Of a stretch of DNA of 17,262 bases, positions 7,979 through 13,875 are shown piece by piece. The notes under the pieces are model-generated. The model was not told the origin of the DNA, searched no databases, and worked only from the letters and a program-made list of their open reading frames with translations. Position numbers and translations under genes: made by a program. The stretch's first letter is position 1, and each line of letters opens with the position of its first letter. The stretch is from Christensenella sp. UBA1259 (GTDB lineage: Bacteria > Bacillota > Clostridia > Christensenellales > Borkfalkiaceae), in the NCBI GenBank assembly GCA_002308755.1, contig DBVR01000016.1:2682-19943 (forward strand), written 5' to 3'.

Positions 7979-7990
7979 CGTCGGCCGACG
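7979..7990. repeat. Perfect 12-bp palindrome CGTCGGCCGACG
   Basis: A self-complementary GC-rich dodecamer about 25 bases upstream of the -35 box of the tRNA-Glu leader promoter and just after the presumed small-RNA end. It could be an operator half or a remnant of structure. Its function is not known, and chance cannot be excluded. Confidence 0.35.
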
Positions 7991-8015
7991 CGGGTTTAAA
8001 ACATACCGATTTTAC

Positions 8016-8044
8016 TTGCAAAAAATTTCGGCGTGTGGTAAAAT
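8016..8044 (+). promoter_or_regulatory. Sigma-A promoter reading towards tRNA-Glu
   Basis: Plus-strand -35 TTGCAA (8016-8021) and -10 TAAAAT (8039-8044), spacer 17 bases. The predicted start is near 8051, giving a precursor with about 130 bases before the tRNA. No closer promoter for the tRNA is visible. Confidence 0.7.
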
Positions 8045-8072
8045 AACCCCTGCCGAAACAAAAAATAAAACC

Positions 8073-8160
8073 ACGATAAAAAGATTTGCTTGCAAAGATT
8101 TTTATCGTAGAGGAGGAGCCGCCCGCAAAGTCAAGCGAAAATCCGACGGGATTTTTGCGG
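8073..8160 (+). other. Structured 5' leader of the tRNA-Glu transcript with competing hairpins
   Basis: Hairpin A: ACGATAAAAA (8073-8082) pairs perfectly with TTTTTATCGT (8099-8108), with an inner TTTG/CAAA step. Region B allows two mutually exclusive folds. In one, CCGCAAA (8123-8129) pairs with TTTGCGG (8154-8160). In the other, GCGAAAATCC (8135-8144) pairs with GGATTTTTGC (8149-8158) around a GACG loop. Neither ends in a U-run, so no terminator is claimed. An AGGAGG at 8111-8116 has no start codon behind it. This may be a processed leader or an independent small RNA. Confidence 0.4.
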
Positions 8161-8183
8161 ACAATCAGGGCGTGCGACGACGC

Positions 8184-8258
8184 GGCCTCATGGTCAAGCG
8201 GTTAAGACGCTGCCCTCTCAAGGCAGAATCCGGAGTTCGAGTCTCCGTGGGGCTACCA
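8184..8258 (+). tRNA. tRNA-Glu, anticodon CTC, CCA encoded
   Basis: A full cloverleaf can be drawn. The acceptor GGCCTCA pairs with TGGGGCT, including one G-U at each of positions 1 and 5. The D arm is GTC/GAC with the AAGCGGTTAA loop. The anticodon stem CTGCC/GGCAG holds the loop CTCTCAA, whose middle triplet CTC reads GAG codons. The T arm is CGGAG-TTCGAGT-CTCCG, and the discriminator A is followed by a gene-encoded CCA (8256-8258). An intrinsic terminator follows within 10 bases. It is transcribed opposite to guaB and comEC. Confidence 0.95.
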
Positions 8259-8266
8259 AGGAAAAA

Positions 8267-8293
8267 CTCACCCAGTTTTAGGGTGGGTTTTTT
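8267..8293 (+). terminator. Intrinsic terminator of tRNA-Glu
   Basis: Stem CTCACCC (8267-8273) with GGGTGGG (8281-8287, one T-G pair), seven-base loop, then six T (8288-8293). It immediately follows the tRNA CCA end. Confidence 0.85.
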
Positions 8294-8355
8294 CTTGCCC
8301 GCGGAGGCTCGAACGTAGTTCGGTCGCCATTTGATTTGCAATCCTGACCGGCAAA

Positions 8356-8373
8356 GTCTCCGTGGGGCTACCA
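8356..8373 (+). repeat. 18-bp duplicate of the tRNA-Glu 3' end
   Basis: The 18 bases GTCTCCGTGGGGCTACCA at 8241-8258 (last part of the T arm, acceptor 3' strand and CCA) occur again exactly here, 115 bases downstream. The preceding bases (CCGGCAAA) loosely resemble the T arm, but no 5' acceptor strand or anticodon arm can be drawn upstream. It is therefore either a decayed second tRNA or an attachment-site-like duplication left by an integration at the tRNA end. It is followed within a few bases by the 44-bp terminator repeat. Confidence 0.75.
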
Positions 8374-8376
8374 TGT

Positions 8377-8420
8377 AAAAAGCACGCTGAAAGCGTGCTT
8401 TTTGCAACTAAATCCGTCTT
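8377..8420. repeat. 44-bp direct repeat, copy 1, containing a bidirectional terminator hairpin
   Basis: The sequence is identical over 44 bases to 9575-9618. Its first 27 bases form a perfect 12-bp stem (AAAAAGCACGCT with AGCGTGCTTTTT) around GAA, flanked by A and T runs, so it can terminate in both directions. The 17-base tail GCAACTAAATCCGTCTT is also conserved between copies and supplies the left arm of the first hairpin in the following array. Confidence 0.9.
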
Positions 8421-8484
8421 AACAGACGGGTGAAATCGTCTTTGACGGTGAAATCCCTGCGGGGTGATATCCGCCTTTCGGCGG
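8414..8484 (+). repeat. Tandem array of four short hairpins joined by a GTGAAAT-type linker
   Basis: Four successive perfect stems are seen: CCGTCT/AGACGG (8414-8429), CGTC/GACG (8437-8447), CCC/GGG (8455-8463) and CCGCC/GGCGG (8471-8484). Loops are 3-4 bases. The linkers are GTGAAAT (8430-8436), GTGAAAT (8448-8454) and GTGATAT (8464-8470), and AAAT also precedes the first stem. Stem sequences differ while pairing and linker are kept. The array lies just upstream of the promoter of the accessory membrane-protein gene. Confidence 0.75.
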
Positions 8485-8522
8485 CAACATAGATTACATA
8501 AACAGGAAATAAATATCGCCAC

Positions 8523-8551
8523 TTGCACCGAAACCATTTAAATGATATAAT
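8523..8551 (+). promoter_or_regulatory. Sigma-A promoter of the accessory membrane-protein gene
   Basis: Plus-strand -35 TTGCAC (8523-8528), a 17-base spacer and a consensus -10 TATAAT (8546-8551). The predicted start is near 8558, giving a leader of about 23 bases. The hairpin array therefore lies upstream of the start and is not on this message. Confidence 0.85.
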
Positions 8552-8580
8552 GAGTTTAGAATAGGATTGTGGGGATCAAT

Positions 8581-9516
8581 ATGAATAAGCATATCGTCAA
8601 TTCGCTTACAGAGTATAATTTTACCTACGACAAAAATTACGGGTACGGTTTCATAAACGGATACGAAGTCAACGTTTTCAATAACGTAATGGCTGCGGGA
8701 CCGCTTTTTCTGTTTTCTACGTTTTTATCGCAATCAAAGAAAAATGATTTTCTCTTAAAGATGAATTCGTTTAAAATCCCCTTGGTTCAAGTCGGTGCAT
8801 TTGATTTCGGCGTGACGATATTGATCGGGTCTATGACAGGACGGTCTTTTGAAAAAAAATTCACAACTGTATTGTCTAAAATACTCGAAACTTTGGAAAG
8901 TCTCGACGCTCCCAAAAAAGATGTTTGTCCTCAATCGGGAAACGTTTTTGATGAAAATGCCGACGAATTTATTTTTTTACCGAATACAAAAATAAAAATA
9001 CGCGTTTCCAACGAAGGGTTTACCGCAATAAACAGTACAATAGAAAAAATCAATGAAGATTATCGAAATGCGCCGAACAACTATCTTCGGGGATTTTTCG
9101 GTATTCTCATCGGTGCGCTATCGGGATCTGTCGTCGCGTTTGTATTGGGATATTTTTTGAACTACATAACTTCCCTTGCGCCCATTATATCGATTATTTT
9201 CGGACTTTTCCTGTGCAAACAATTCGGCGGAAAACAAAACATCGTTATGATTATTATAAGTTTTGTCACGACCGTGATTTTTATTTTAGGCGCTTTGTTA
9301 TTCACTTACATTTTCGTCGCTAATGATCTCGTCGCCGAAGCGGGATATGCCTATAAGGGATTCAATGCGTTCTATTATTGTTTAGAAAACTCTCCCGAGT
9401 TTAAAAAAGCTTTTGTTTCAGATTTGATGATGTCAGGACTTTTTACTCTGCTTATAGAAGTGTTATGCATATTTATGTTTAAGGCAATTAAAATACCGAA
9501 AAACCTGAAGAAATGA
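8581..9516 (+). CDS. Unknown accessory membrane protein, four predicted helices
   Basis: I do not recognise the family. The 311-residue product has a soluble N-terminal region of about 165 residues. It includes a FDFGVTILIGSMTGRSFEKKF stretch (given in part: FDFGVTILIG) and a lone CPQSG (about 110-114) resembling half of a zinc ribbon, with no second CxxC. Four hydrophobic segments follow at about 168-190, 195-213, 220-248 and 281-302, ending in a basic tail (KIPKNLKK). ATG 8581 is preceded by GGGGAT at 5-6 bases; an in-frame GTG at 8569 overlaps that ribosome site and is rejected. The gene is on the opposite strand to nearly all other protein genes, is more A/T-rich and AAA/TTT-rich than they are, has its own strong promoter, and lies between 44-bp direct repeats. 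All of this suggests an acquired cargo gene. Its function is unknown. Confidence 0.85.
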   Translation: MNKHIVNSLTEYNFTYDKNYGYGFINGYEVNVFNNVMAAGPLFLFSTFLSQSKKNDFLLKMNSFKIPLVQVGAFDFGVTILIGSMTGRSFEKKFTTVLSKILETLESLDAPKKDVCPQSGNVFDENADEFIFLPNTKIKIRVSNEGFTAINSTIEKINEDYRNAPNNYLRGFFGILIGALSGSVVAFVLGYFLNYITSLAPIISIIFGLFLCKQFGGKQNIVMIIISFVTTVIFILGALLFTYIFVANDLVAEAGYAYKGFNAFYYCLENSPEFKKAFVSDLMMSGLFTLLIEVLCIFMFKAIKIPKNLKK

Positions 9517-9540
9517 CTCTTATTGCATCGTCAACCGCCG

Positions 9541-9569
9541 TATGAAATCTGCGGATACGTTTTTCCGCA
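9541..9569 (+). repeat. Isolated GAAAT-hairpin unit at the right end of the accessory segment
   Basis: TATGAAAT (9541-9548) is followed by a 6-bp stem TGCGGA (9550-9555) with TCCGCA (9564-9569), loop eight bases. It repeats the linker-plus-hairpin design of the array at 8414-8484, now downstream of the gene, and ends six bases before the second 44-bp repeat. Confidence 0.5.
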
Positions 9570-9574
9570 AAATC

Positions 9575-9618
9575 AAAAAGCACGCTGAAAGCGTGCTTTT
9601 TGCAACTAAATCCGTCTT
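9575..9618. terminator. 44-bp direct repeat, copy 2: bidirectional terminator for guaB and the accessory gene
   Basis: Identical to 8377-8420. The 12-bp hairpin (9575-9601) with flanking A and T runs lies between the convergent accessory gene (stop 9516) and guaB (stop 9627) and can end both transcripts. The two copies are 1198 bases apart and bracket the unit 8421-9618. Confidence 0.85.
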
Positions 9619-9626
9619 TTTTAAAG

Positions 9627-11132
9627 TTACTTTATTTCTATCTGTTTGTTTTTGGTGATGACGTCGTGCGCGCCGCCTTCTACGATACTCGTTGCCGAAA
9701 CCAACGTTATCACTGCTTTTTTCTGCAATTCGGGGATTGTCAGCGCACCGCAGTTGCACATAGTCGATTTTATCTTGGCGACGGTGGTCTTTACGTTGTC
9801 TTTAAGTCTGCCGGCGTAGGGAACGTAGGAGTCCACGCCTTCTTCGAAGGAAAGTTTTTTAACGCCGCCCAAATCGTACCGCTGCCAGTTTCTCGCTCTT
9901 GCGGAACCTTCGCCCCAGTATTCCTTATAATATATCCCGTTGATACTTATCTTTCCCGACGGGCTTTCGTCGAAACGGGCAAAGTACCTGCCCAGCATAA
10001 CGAAGTCCGCGCCCATGGCGAGAGCCAGCGTTATGTGGTGGTCGTAAACTATGCCGCCGTCGGAACAAACGGGAATATATATACCCGTTTCCTTATAATA
10101 TTTATCTCTTTCCTTGCACACTTCTATGAGTGCGGTAGCCTGTCCCCTGCCGATACCCTTGGTTTCACGGGTGATACAGATAGAGCCGCCGCCTATACCG
10201 ACTTTTACGAAATCCGCGCCGCAGTCCGCCAGAAACCTGAAACCTTCCGCGCTGACGACGTTGCCCGCGCCGACTTTCACGGAATCGCCGTAATTGTCGC
10301 GTATCCATTTAAGGGTGTTTTTCTGCCAGTCGGAATAGCCTTCGGAAGAATCTATGCAAAGCACGTCCGCGCCCGCGTCTATGAGTGCGGGAACTCTTTC
10401 TTTGAAATCGTGTGTATTTATACCCGCGCCGATAACGTATCTTTTGGAAGCGTCTAAAAGTTCGTCGGGATTTTGCTTATGTTCTTCGTAGTCCTTGCGG
10501 AAGACCATCGAAACCAAATTCCCGTCCTTGGAAACGACGGGCAGGGCGTTGAGTTTGTTGTCCCAGATTATATCGTTGGCTTCTTTTAAGGAAACGCCTT
10601 CTTCGGCGTAGATAAGCCTGTCGAAAGGCGTCATGAACTCCTTTACTTTCAGGTCGAGCGGCATACGGCTTAAACGGTAATCCCTGCTGGTTACGATGCC
10701 TAAAAGTTTCCCCTCCGCCGTGCCGTCGTCGGTTACCGCGACGGTGGAGTGCCCCGTCAGTTCCTTTAACGCCACTATATCCGCGAGCGTCGCGTCGGGC
10801 GTTATGTTGGAATCGCTGACCACGAACCCCGCTTTGCTTTTCTTCGCGCTGCGCACCATGTTTGCTTCTTCTTCTATCGGCTGCGAACAGTATATAAACG
10901 ACACGCCGCCCGCTTTTGCCAGCGCGACGGCAAGTTTTGCGCCCGATACCGACTGCATCACCGCCGAAACCATGGGCACGTTCATCGAAATAGCCGGTTC
11001 TTCGCCCTTTTTATACTTTACCAACGGAGTTTTCAAACTCACCGCGGCGGGAATGCAATTCGCGTCCGAATGCCCCGGGATAAGAAGATATTCGTTAAAA
11101 GTGTGCGACGCCTCTTGTATAAACTTTGCCAT
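9627..11132 (-). CDS. guaB: IMP dehydrogenase, Tritrichomonas-like type
   Basis: Oxidises IMP to XMP with NAD+, the committed step to guanine nucleotides. The 501-residue TIM barrel carries a CBS pair inserted at about 101-225. The catalytic loop is GIGGGSICITRE with Cys at 319, and the mobile flap reads RARNWQRYDLGG with Arg 418-Tyr 419. The opening AKFIQEASHTFNEYLLIPG, the GGGSICITR wording, and the numbering of Cys319 and Arg418-Tyr419 match, from memory, the Tritrichomonas foetus enzyme and its bacterial relatives rather than the usual 487-residue bacterial GuaB (which has GPGSICTTR). I chose ATG at 11132 because AAGGAG precedes it; the longer frame adds 17 residues of intergenic sequence. 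It lies 63 bases after rubrerythrin. The product identity is certain; the subtype is a recall-based inference. Confidence 0.97.
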   Translation of the reverse strand: MAKFIQEASHTFNEYLLIPGHSDANCIPAAVSLKTPLVKYKKGEEPAISMNVPMVSAVMQSVSGAKLAVALAKAGGVSFIYCSQPIEEEANMVRSAKKSKAGFVVSDSNITPDATLADIVALKELTGHSTVAVTDDGTAEGKLLGIVTSRDYRLSRMPLDLKVKEFMTPFDRLIYAEEGVSLKEANDIIWDNKLNALPVVSKDGNLVSMVFRKDYEEHKQNPDELLDASKRYVIGAGINTHDFKERVPALIDAGADVLCIDSSEGYSDWQKNTLKWIRDNYGDSVKVGAGNVVSAEGFRFLADCGADFVKVGIGGGSICITRETKGIGRGQATALIEVCKERDKYYKETGIYIPVCSDGGIVYDHHITLALAMGADFVMLGRYFARFDESPSGKISINGIYYKEYWGEGSARARNWQRYDLGGVKKLSFEEGVDSYVPYAGRLKDNVKTTVAKIKSTMCNCGALTIPELQKKAVITLVSATSIVEGGAHDVITKNKQIEIK

Positions 11133-11165
11133 AATCCTACTCCTTCCGTTTTTTAACTTAAAGTT

Positions 11166-11189
11166 AAAGGGCTGTGAAAACAACCCTTT
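11166..11189 (-). terminator. Probable terminator or attenuating hairpin between rubrerythrin and guaB
   Basis: A 9-bp stem, AAAGGGCTG (11166-11174) with CAACCCTTT (11181-11189), one G-U pair, loop six bases. Read on the minus strand the trailing run is only UUUAACUUU, so termination may be partial. Next to it (about 11155-11169) is an exact TTAACTT-A-AAGTTAA inverted repeat just before the guaB ribosome site. Confidence 0.5.
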
Positions 11190-11195
11190 TTTCTC

Positions 11196-11738
11196 TTATT
11201 TGCCGAAATATCTCTTCAAAAGCCCTTCGAAGGCTTTGCCGTGACGCGCTTCGTCGCGCGCCATTTCGTGAACGGCGTCGTGTATGGCGTCGAGATTTAA
11301 CGCTTTTGCTTTCTTCGCAAGTTCCGTCTTGCCCGCCGTCGCGCCGTTTTCCGCGTCCACGCGCATTTTAAGGTTCTTCTCGGTGGAATCGGTTACAACT
11401 TCGCCCAGAAGTTCCGCAAACAGGGCGGCGTGCCCCGCTTCTTCGTAAGCCGCCTTTTCGTAATACGCGCCCACTTCGGGATAGCCTTCCCTGTAAGCGA
11501 CGCGCGCCATGGCAAGGTACATACCCACTTCCGAACACTCGCCCGTAAAGTTCTGACGGAGTCCTTCGATTATTTCGGGATCAACGCCTTTCGCCACGCC
11601 GACTACGTGTTCCGCCGCCCAGGAAAGTCCTTCCTGCACCTTGAACTTAGAACCCGCGCATTTGCAAAGCGGACAGAATTCCGGCGGGTTTTCCCCTTCG
11701 TGAACATAACCGCATACGGGACATACGAATTTTTTCAT
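11196..11738 (-). CDS. Reverse rubrerythrin (N-terminal rubredoxin, C-terminal ferritin-like domain)
   Basis: Cytosolic non-haem di-iron peroxidase that reduces H2O2 using electrons passed through a rubredoxin centre, used by anaerobes during oxygen exposure. The 180 residues start with an iron-binding rubredoxin-like knot: CPVCG at 6-10 and CPLC at 22-25. A four-helix di-iron domain follows, with the Glu and His ligands visible in NFTGECSEVGMYLAMA, KAAYEEAGHAALFAE and MARDEARHGKAF. In classical rubrerythrin the rubredoxin domain is C-terminal, so this is the reversed order described in Clostridium. The start ATG at 11738 has AAGGAG upstream. It has its own promoter at 11774-11803. I saw no convincing PerR box. 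The gene may be monocistronic or read on weakly into guaB. Confidence 0.93.
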   Translation of the reverse strand: MKKFVCPVCGYVHEGENPPEFCPLCKCAGSKFKVQEGLSWAAEHVVGVAKGVDPEIIEGLRQNFTGECSEVGMYLAMARVAYREGYPEVGAYYEKAAYEEAGHAALFAELLGEVVTDSTEKNLKMRVDAENGATAGKTELAKKAKALNLDAIHDAVHEMARDEARHGKAFEGLLKRYFGK

Positions 11739-11773
11739 TATCTCTCTCCTTAAAAACTTGTTAAAGTATATAC

Positions 11774-11803
11774 ATTGTAATATAATTCCAGCCTTTCCGT
11801 CAA
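11774..11803 (-). promoter_or_regulatory. Sigma-A promoter of reverse rubrerythrin
   Basis: Minus-strand -35 TTGACG (11798-11803) and -10 TACAAT (11774-11779), spacer 18 bases. The predicted start is near 11767, giving a leader of about 28 bases with a strong AAGGAG. A GTATATAC palindrome straddles the start region, which could be an operator but is not a known box. Confidence 0.7.
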
Positions 11804-11819
11804 GCGTTTTGTTTAAGTT

Positions 11820-13733
11820 TCAAAGGTTTTCGATATCTTTTAACCACTCTTTCGCGCAAGCGTCGGACGGCATACGCCAGTCGCCCCTTGGCGAAAGCGT
11901 TACCGAACCCACTTTTACCCCGTCGGGCACGCAGGAACGTTTGAACTGCTGGCTGAAAAACCGCCTTATAAACACTTTCAGCCATTTAAGTATCGTTTCT
12001 CCGTCGAATTCGTCGGCAAAGGTCTTTTTCGCGATATAATATATCTTCGACGGGGAAAAACCCTTTCGCACCGTGTAGTATAGGAAGAAATCGTGCAGAA
12101 CGTACGGTCCTACGATATCTTCTGTCTTCTGGGATATTTCGCCCTGTTCGGGCGGCAGAAGTTCGGGACTTACGGGGGTGTCCAGAATATCGTACAGCAC
12201 CGCTTTCAGTTTCCCGCGGCTTTTCGCCGCGAAACTGCCTACTATATGCCTTACCAGCGTTTTGGGCACCGAACAGTTTACCCCGTACATACTCATATGG
12301 TCGCCGTTATATGTCGCCCAGCCTAAAGCGAGTTCCGAAAGATCGCCCGTGCCGACGACCAGTCCGTTTTCTTTATTCGCTATATCCATTAAAACCTGCG
12401 TGCGTTCCCGTGCCTGCGCGTTTTCGTAAGCGGCGTCCGTACTTTTGCCGTCGTGTCCGATATCCTTTAAGTGTCGCGAAACGGATCTGCCTATATCTAT
12501 CTTTTTAAGCGTTACCCCCAACGCTTTGGCGAGTTTTACCGAGTTGTCGAAAGTTCTCGACGTCGTGCCGAAACACGGCATCGTAACGGCGATTATATCT
12601 TTTAAGTCTTTGCCGAGTTTTTTGAAAGCCGTAACGGTAACTATCGCCGCAAGCGTGGAATCCAAGCCCCCCGAAAGCCCTATCAGGGCGGTTCTTACCC
12701 CGCTTGCCGCTATACGCTTTTTAAGTCCTTCCGCCTGCATCGAGATTATAAGTTCCGCACGGGAATCGACGTCGGAAACGTTTTCCGGCACGAAAGGCGT
12801 GCGGCGGTATTTTCTCTCGGGCAAAGCCACCCTGTCGGAATTGAATGCCACCGCAAGGTATTCCCCGTGCTTTTCACGGTCGTAGTTGAACACTTTGCTC
12901 CTTTCGTAACTCAAAAACGAAACGTCTATCTCGGCGACGGTAATGCCGTTCGCAAACAGTTTACTTTCCCCCAGAAGTTCGCCGTTTTCCGCGATAACGT
13001 TATGCCCCGCAAACACCATGTCGGTAGTGGATTCCCCTTCGCCCGCGTCGGCGTAAACGTACCCGCACGATAGCCTTGCCGACGCAGTCTTTATAAGGTT
13101 TCGCCTGTACTCGGCTTTCCCCACCGTTTCGTCGCTGCAAGAAAGGTTGACTATCACGGTAGCCCCGTTTTCGGCGTGGGCTATCGACGGCGAAGAAGCC
13201 GTCCAAAGGTCTTCGCATATCTCCGCGCACACCTTAAAATCGGTGTTCATCTCGTCGCAGAATATTAGATTCTTGCCGAAAGGCACGTTTTCTCCGCCGA
13301 CGAATCCCAGATTTACGGAAGTTATATCTTCTTCGGGCTTGCAGAAATACCGCTTTTCGTAAAATTCGTTGTAATTCGGGATAAAAGTCTTGGGTATAAG
13401 TCCCAAAACCCTGCCGCGGCACACTGCCGCCGCCACGTTGTAAAGCCTTCCGTCCTTTTTAAACGGCAGTCCCAAAAATATAAGGCTTTTCACGTTTTCC
13501 GAAAACTCCGTTATCTCTTTTAATCCCCGCACCGCCGCTTTTATCAGCACGTCGGAATAAAAAAGATCTCCGCAGGTGTAACCCGTAAGACACAGTTCGG
13601 GAAAAACGATAAGTTCCGCACCGATTTTATCGGCGTCCTTTACGCAATTTTTTATGCTTTCCGTATTGAATTTTACGTCCGCGACGTTTATTTTGGGCGT
13701 TACAGCCGCCGCTTTTACAAATCCGAATTTCAT
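11820..13733 (-). CDS. nadE: Glutamine-dependent NAD+ synthetase
   Basis: Final step of NAD synthesis: ATP-driven amidation of nicotinic acid adenine dinucleotide with ammonia taken from glutamine. The 637 residues form an N-terminal nitrilase-type glutaminase domain with the Glu-Lys-Cys triad at about E46 (FPELCLTGY), K115 (LIPKTFIPN) and C173 (AEICEDLW). The C-terminal synthetase domain has the ATP-pyrophosphatase P-loop SGGLDST at 354-360 and GTGDLSELALGW further on. Length and triad positions agree with the two-domain enzyme of Mycobacterium tuberculosis type. The start ATG at 13733 follows a GGAGA site. It has its own promoter (13778-13806), lies 81 bases before rubrerythrin, which has a separate promoter, and is isolated from recG by a strong terminator. 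Confidence 0.96.
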   Translation of the reverse strand: MKFGFVKAAAVTPKINVADVKFNTESIKNCVKDADKIGAELIVFPELCLTGYTCGDLFYSDVLIKAAVRGLKEITEFSENVKSLIFLGLPFKKDGRLYNVAAAVCRGRVLGLIPKTFIPNYNEFYEKRYFCKPEEDITSVNLGFVGGENVPFGKNLIFCDEMNTDFKVCAEICEDLWTASSPSIAHAENGATVIVNLSCSDETVGKAEYRRNLIKTASARLSCGYVYADAGEGESTTDMVFAGHNVIAENGELLGESKLFANGITVAEIDVSFLSYERSKVFNYDREKHGEYLAVAFNSDRVALPERKYRRTPFVPENVSDVDSRAELIISMQAEGLKKRIAASGVRTALIGLSGGLDSTLAAIVTVTAFKKLGKDLKDIIAVTMPCFGTTSRTFDNSVKLAKALGVTLKKIDIGRSVSRHLKDIGHDGKSTDAAYENAQARERTQVLMDIANKENGLVVGTGDLSELALGWATYNGDHMSMYGVNCSVPKTLVRHIVGSFAAKSRGKLKAVLYDILDTPVSPELLPPEQGEISQKTEDIVGPYVLHDFFLYYTVRKGFSPSKIYYIAKKTFADEFDGETILKWLKVFIRRFFSQQFKRSCVPDGVKVGSVTLSPRGDWRMPSDACAKEWLKDIENL

Positions 13734-13777
13734 AATTTTCTCCGTTTTTAACGATTTTTTGATTTTTGCCTACTACT

Positions 13778-13806
13778 ATTTTACAGCATTTTTGCGAAAA
13801 TAGCAA
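13778..13806 (-). promoter_or_regulatory. Sigma-A promoter of nadE
   Basis: Minus-strand -35 TTGCTA (13801-13806) and -10 TAAAAT (13778-13783), spacer 17 bases. The predicted start is near 13771, about 38 bases before the ATG. It sits just downstream of the recG terminator. No NrtR or NiaR box is recognised by eye. Confidence 0.72.
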
Positions 13807-13819
13807 TTTTTTTAAAATA

Positions 13820-13864
13820 AAAAACCGCCGTTTTTTGAAATTTTTTCAAAAAACGGCGGTTTTT
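13820..13864 (-). terminator. Long perfect inverted-repeat terminator downstream of recG
   Basis: A perfect 21-bp stem (13820-13840 with 13844-13864) with a three-base loop. Its core is CCGCCG paired with CGGCGG, followed by an A6/T6 stretch and flanked by A and T runs, so it works in either direction. It begins 12 bases after the recG stop. Confidence 0.9.
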
Positions 13865-13875
13865 GGTTTTTATTT

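Noticed and set aside
7884..8318. A 144-codon plus-strand open frame across the tRNA region
   Set aside because: It has no ribosome site, is of unusual basic composition, and reads straight through tRNA-Glu and its terminator.
8300..8373. Complete second tRNA gene
   Set aside because: Only the 3' end is convincing. No 5' acceptor strand or anticodon arm can be paired.
8414..8484. CRISPR array
   Set aside because: The conserved part is only seven bases and the variable parts are self-pairing hairpins of 9-16 bases. There are no spacers of CRISPR length and no cas genes.
8165..8537. Minus-strand open frames of 80 and 89 codons around tRNA-Glu
   Set aside because: They are antisense to the tRNA, the terminators and the hairpin array. 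The shared peptide with a frame near 9600 is only the translated 44-bp repeat.
11739..11797. PerR box upstream of reverse rubrerythrin
   Set aside because: The A/T-rich stretch around the -10 does not match the 7-1-7 inverted repeat well enough.
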